Shown one piece after another: positions 59,950 to 64,000 of a DNA stretch of 64,000 nucleotides (positions are counted from its first letter, which is position 1; each line of letters begins with the position of its first letter). Both the position numbers and the translations under genes were made by a program. Source of the stretch: Erodium maritimum (Eukaryota; Streptophyta; Magnoliopsida; Geraniales; Geraniaceae). The stretch covers positions 68,370,039 to 68,434,038 of the forward strand of contig OY997593.1 of the NCBI GenBank assembly GCA_963921825.1, given 5' to 3'. The notes beneath the pieces are model-generated. The model saw only the letters and a list, made by a program, of their open reading frames with translations, was not told the origin of the DNA and did not search any database.

Positions 59950-62900
59950 GTGCCTGGTGGTAATATGTATCCTCTAGAAAAAGATGTCCCGTCCTACGGA
60001 GGGTGACCAGGGGATCCTGGACAATAACGTCGTAGTGCAGTCCTTCATCCCACTGTCCTGCACCCCATCCTGAGTCTCATATCCCCTAGCGAGGTTGTTT
60101 CACATACCTCACCCAGGTAATCAAGTTCTCGGAATCCCCCGCAATGACGTAATCGTACCTCGTGTCATCCATTGGCTAGATCGCCCTCACTGGTACGACG
60201 TCAACCCCATCGCCATCGTTCTCGTCCATGAAGATCAGCCCCATCTGCTCTTCGAGATTCGCAAGAACTTTCTTTAGCAAACCGTTCCGCGTGTTAGGAA
60301 ACATAGTCGGTGGTGTTCCGAGGGGAAAGGGGAGCAAGGAAGGGAGTAGAGGAGAGAAGAGAAGAGATGTAGCAGGCAGTGGAGAAGAAAGGTATGGCGG
60401 CTACGACGATTCCCATCTGAATCCATCATGCTTCATCTATGTTGTGGGGAGACAACAAAGAGAACCCTAAAAAATCTAATGAAAGACGTGATATATAAAA
60501 AATTGAACTCTGAAAGTAACCAATATATTAAAAAAAAATCAAATTACGACCCAAAGCGGGATAACCAGAAAGTACCAAAATCAAAGATAACATAAAAAGT
60601 AACTAATTGGAACGTCCGAACATCGTGGGACTGAAAGAGACGTAAGAAATACTTATTAGTCGAAACACTCCAAGGTGGGTGTTGAAAGATATATACTACG
60701 ATATCGGCCAAAGCAACTAGTACAACTACTTCAAACAGTGAGGTAGGACAAAGAGGGCCATTTCTGGAAGAATGGCACCGAGGCGGACTAAGTACTCCTT
60801 CAAGGATCCAGCCTGCATAGTCCTCCCTTGATTGATAACGTAAGGCTTTAAGAACGCGAGAGTGTTGGCTCCCGAGTTAGTAGAGGAATACTATGCCAGT
60901 ACTCGGTGGAACCACTACCACCGTACATCTAGTAAATCGATAGTATCCGCATACCCCTTATTGGACCAGGAACTCCTCATTGGTCTATGCGAGGGTGCAT
61001 ATTGCCTCCCGCCACTACACATGACACTTCATTGGAGTGTGTTGATCCATCAGGTCCAATATTCAAAAATTCCCCCCACCGAGTGCTTCCTTCCCGGGAA
61101 GGAGCTTGTAATTGGACCGTGAATACCCTTCGACCATCCCTTCACCTGTCCACTCGGGGAAGTGTGTGACTAGCCCCTGGCCGGCATCGAAACTTGTTGA
61201 GGACCTCTTCCCCGTAATGAGCCCCACCTACCAACCCTAGGTGAGGCCCCATGACGGGAAAACTTCTTACCTATGATTGGGATGCCGGAGATGATTGTTC
61301 ACTCCCAACTAAAAAATTCCTTACATGTCCAACCAGACCTATCATCCTGTCCACCATCTTTCCTTTCCTCTTCCGGTCTCTCGACCTAATGGCCAATAGA
61401 ATGTCTGCGTGGTGGAAGAAGAGTGGGAAAAGCTCGACATCGATAAGAGAGGAAGGTAACGAGAGTCTCTAGCCGGTGTCATTGTGGAGCATTTTTCTCG
61501 AGTGATAGTGGTGAGGGCTCAGCAAGGAAGGAGGTCTTATATCCGGACCCCTTTCTTAGTTTTCTCTTCCTCCAACCTCCTTTGTAGCTTTTCCTCTGGA
61601 GATAGTGGTTAGTGCTCGAACAAGATCATCTTGAACCAAATCTGGCTTTGAGAAGGTTTTGGAGGCCGAAGAGTTCTACTCTGCATTACGCGGTAAAATT
61701 TGTTGAGGTGGATCCAAAACAAGATATTAGTATGGAATAAGAGAGACATGCTCAACACCCTTGCCAAACACAATGAGTGCCTTCACACATAATAGGTGAT
61801 CAGCGAAAACTTCCCACCTAATGTGGATTATGTGGCACCAGATCCACAAACCTCTTACATGGAGAAATTCTTCTTGGTCTTAGTCTAACAACTCTATTTA
61901 TACTCAGGCTCTCAATTCTATAACGTGCTACATAACAACGGTCTCTTTTTAACGGATTCCTAACTGTAGAAAACTGTATAGTCGATGGTGGACAACGAAC
62001 GATGGATTCAAGAAAGACTGCACAATCCACTTATGCTTAAAAGACATTTCAAACACCGACTCGTCACACCATATTTTCTTCCTCACGAAATTGGTGTCGG
62101 AGCGAAATTATTTGTTACGACAATCATATACTAAAAGTATCAAATAATATTAATTGGCATTTTTATTTTTTTGCACTCTATACAATTGTCCCTTATAACC
62201 TCCAGAAGACATTTACCTTGGGTCGATTTATCTAACCTATCTTTTATTATTGTTTAGAAAAAATAAATAGTTATCATAAAAAACTACGTGAATTGAATCA
62301 ATGTAGACGTATATGAATCGGCCGTTAGAGTTTTCAAATTCTCTCTTCTCCCCTTATTTCTACCTCCTCATCCACAGTGACCCAGCCACCATGGTCTCCC
62401 CTCCACCACCACCGGGCATGCCCTTTTCCACTCACTTTTCCATGTGTCGCCCCTCCATGCCACGACCTACCAACTCTACCATCGGCACCCACCATCACCT
62501 TCTCTTTATGCCCCCACTGCCACTGCCCCTTGTCGCTCCCAGCCTTCACCTCCGCCGCCTTCTCATGAATTGCACGACACTGAGGGTACCAAGGATCCAA
62601 CCTACGATAGTCGCCCCTGCCCTCGTCGTGCAATGCCGCTATTTCTTTGCTGGGAGAGCCTATATCCCGATATGTAACATCCTGCCATGACGACTTCTCG
62701 TGCGCTGTCGCCGGCCCGGAGATACACTTGTGTGGAAGACAATGACCCCCATCATCAATTTATGCCCACATGCTCTGTGTTACCGGATAGGGCTCAGAAT
62801 CTCGATCGAATCCAAATCACGGATCCTCCACCGATGCACCCTCCTCGGAGGGGACTCAGGAACCGCCTTCACTCTGTCCGATAGTTGGACCCTACGAGGC

Positions 62901-63650
62901 ACAATTAGAATCATGCAGGGGAACCCGCCCCATACGATCCTCTTGTAAATGATAGGGTTTCACGCCGAAGGGGATCCCACCCGTGGAGAATTATCTTTTT
63001 GTAGGAAATGTTGACTAAGGAACCGATCAACATCGGACATGAGACAAAGAGTACCCGACCAGTACCAAGGGCGAGGGCAATGATACTCGGAATCCTCGTA
63101 ATTGTGGATGCACGTCCTAGCATGTGGCGACCAAGAAGCAATCTCCATCAAGGGGAGATTATAATCGTCCCATGGATCATCACAGGGATCACATAGCTGA
63201 CCGCTCCCTGATTGAACAAGAACTGAAACGATCTGTACTTTTCTACACCTACTAGGACTGTAGGATTGGGCATATCTATGCATGATGGCTAGGATAACAA
63301 TTCTCGTGACAGAGAAGATGGTCCCAATGAGGCTCATATTGCATCACGGGGTGCCTCAGAGTAGTCACACACCATCCCTCGATGAACATATACTTTCTGT
63401 TCCTCAACCACCTCCGTTCCCTGGTATACTCTTTGGATTGTTTCGACACAACATGACATCTCAAGTAGAAACGGGGATAGCCTATTGGATTTTATGCGCA
63501 ACCCACAGTATGAATAAGGAATCACCCCCATAATTCTCCCTGATAATACCGGACATTTTGTCCTAGGATCAGTGTTTCGATTATTACTGAACTTATATCT
63601 CGTCCTAATTTTATTTTTACTATTGTACGATTCTTATTTATCTTTTTTTC
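59950..63650. other. Decayed repeat DNA, no gene recognised
   Basis: Contains many short frames, the longest a Pro-rich 125-codon frame at 62,313-62,690, with no domain I can name. Composition and style match the LINE ORF1 debris elsewhere. The block CGTCCTCCCTTGA.TGATAA near 60,822 recurs near 63,937, so at least two copies of one repeat are present. Confidence 0.4.
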
Positions 63651-64000
63651 CAATATTTTTTTTGAGATAAATGATAATATTATAAATTGAAAAGCATTTT
63701 GGTGCCTGCGAAAGCAGGACTCACCATACATAATAACCAACCTATCAAAACATGAAAGACAAATGCAGAAAAGTAAATTTTGCTCTTAGGCATAATGGCG
63801 GTTGGGGGTGTGGGACTGCGGTAGCATCCTGGGATACCGATACAGTATACTCCAACCATAAGAAACTGATCGAGCAGATCAGAGGATAAATGTGCAGTGG
63901 TGGACCGATTACTCCCCCGGTATGTCAGCGTGCGTCGTCCTCCCTTGACTGATAATGGTAGGGCTCCTGAACGCGGGATTGCTGACTCCGAAGTGGTAGA
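63650..64000 (-). mobile_element. Probable LINE 3' end on minus, running off the right edge
   Basis: On minus the segment ends ATAATATTATCATTTATCTC followed by eight A, a LINE-style terminus. Its upstream part (63,900-64,000) matches 60,780-60,890 over GTCCTCCCTTGA and GAACGCG.GA blocks. Confidence 0.45.

Noticed and set aside
62313-62690. A Pro-rich 125-codon frame, considered as a cell-wall-type protein
   Set aside because: No repeat motif such as SPPPP runs, no signal peptide, and it lies in decayed repeat DNA with a 99-codon frame on the other strand.
1-64000. CRISPR arrays, bacterial operons, tRNA or rRNA genes
   Set aside because: None seen. Tandem repeats here lack spacer structure, and no cloverleaf or rRNA core sequence was noticed on either strand.

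Overview
The window is nuclear DNA from a flowering plant, most likely a eudicot. The genes have many short exons with GT-AG junctions and AT-rich introns. They include a plant TPS-b-type terpene synthase, a MET1-type maintenance DNA methyltransferase and a plant gamma-glutamyl hydrolase. The rest is mostly LINE, LTR and MITE debris. The species cannot be named from the sequence; the terpene synthase resembles grapevine-type enzymes from memory, which is only suggestive.

Layout. 0.4-1.7 kb: the first two exons of a minus-strand terpene synthase that runs off the left edge. 2.3-14 kb: a repeat zone with two related long LTR copies (3.3-6.3 kb truncated; 7.9-10.5 kb a complete solo LTR with a 5-bp target duplication), a palindromic MITE, a foldback element around a decayed minisatellite, and LINE-like debris. 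14.4-21.0 kb: a nearly full-length L1-type LINE whose ORF2 is broken by one stop and one late frameshift. 21.9-28.3 kb: LINE pieces in both orientations, including a 5'-truncated copy with clear target-site duplications.

28.98-54.43 kb is the gene-bearing core. A 12-exon FemAB/GNAT-like (DUF482) gene on minus (28,981-34,140) lies divergent from a complete 12-exon MET1 gene on plus (35,463-42,975, 1,576 codons). A degenerate LINE copy (43.3-48.0 kb) and a LINE-related fragment (48.0-49.1 kb) separate MET1 from a complete 10-exon gamma-glutamyl hydrolase on minus (49,725-54,432, 384 codons). I traced exon boundaries base by base; in all three genes phases join and the summed coding length is a multiple of three. 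54.9-64 kb is an old LINE graveyard with no recognisable host gene.

How the parts relate. MET1 maintains CG methylation, and folate metabolism (GGH) feeds the one-carbon pool that supplies methyl groups, but the adjacency may be chance. The MET1 upstream region carries three E2F-type sites and a telo-box, fitting S-phase expression, plus a 44-codon upstream ORF and a possible alternative first exon in frame with exon 2. The most unusual local feature is a family of long-inverted-repeat MITEs with 9-bp target duplications (MULE-like). At least seven copies or pieces lie in introns of the two genes flanking MET1, and none was seen in MET1.
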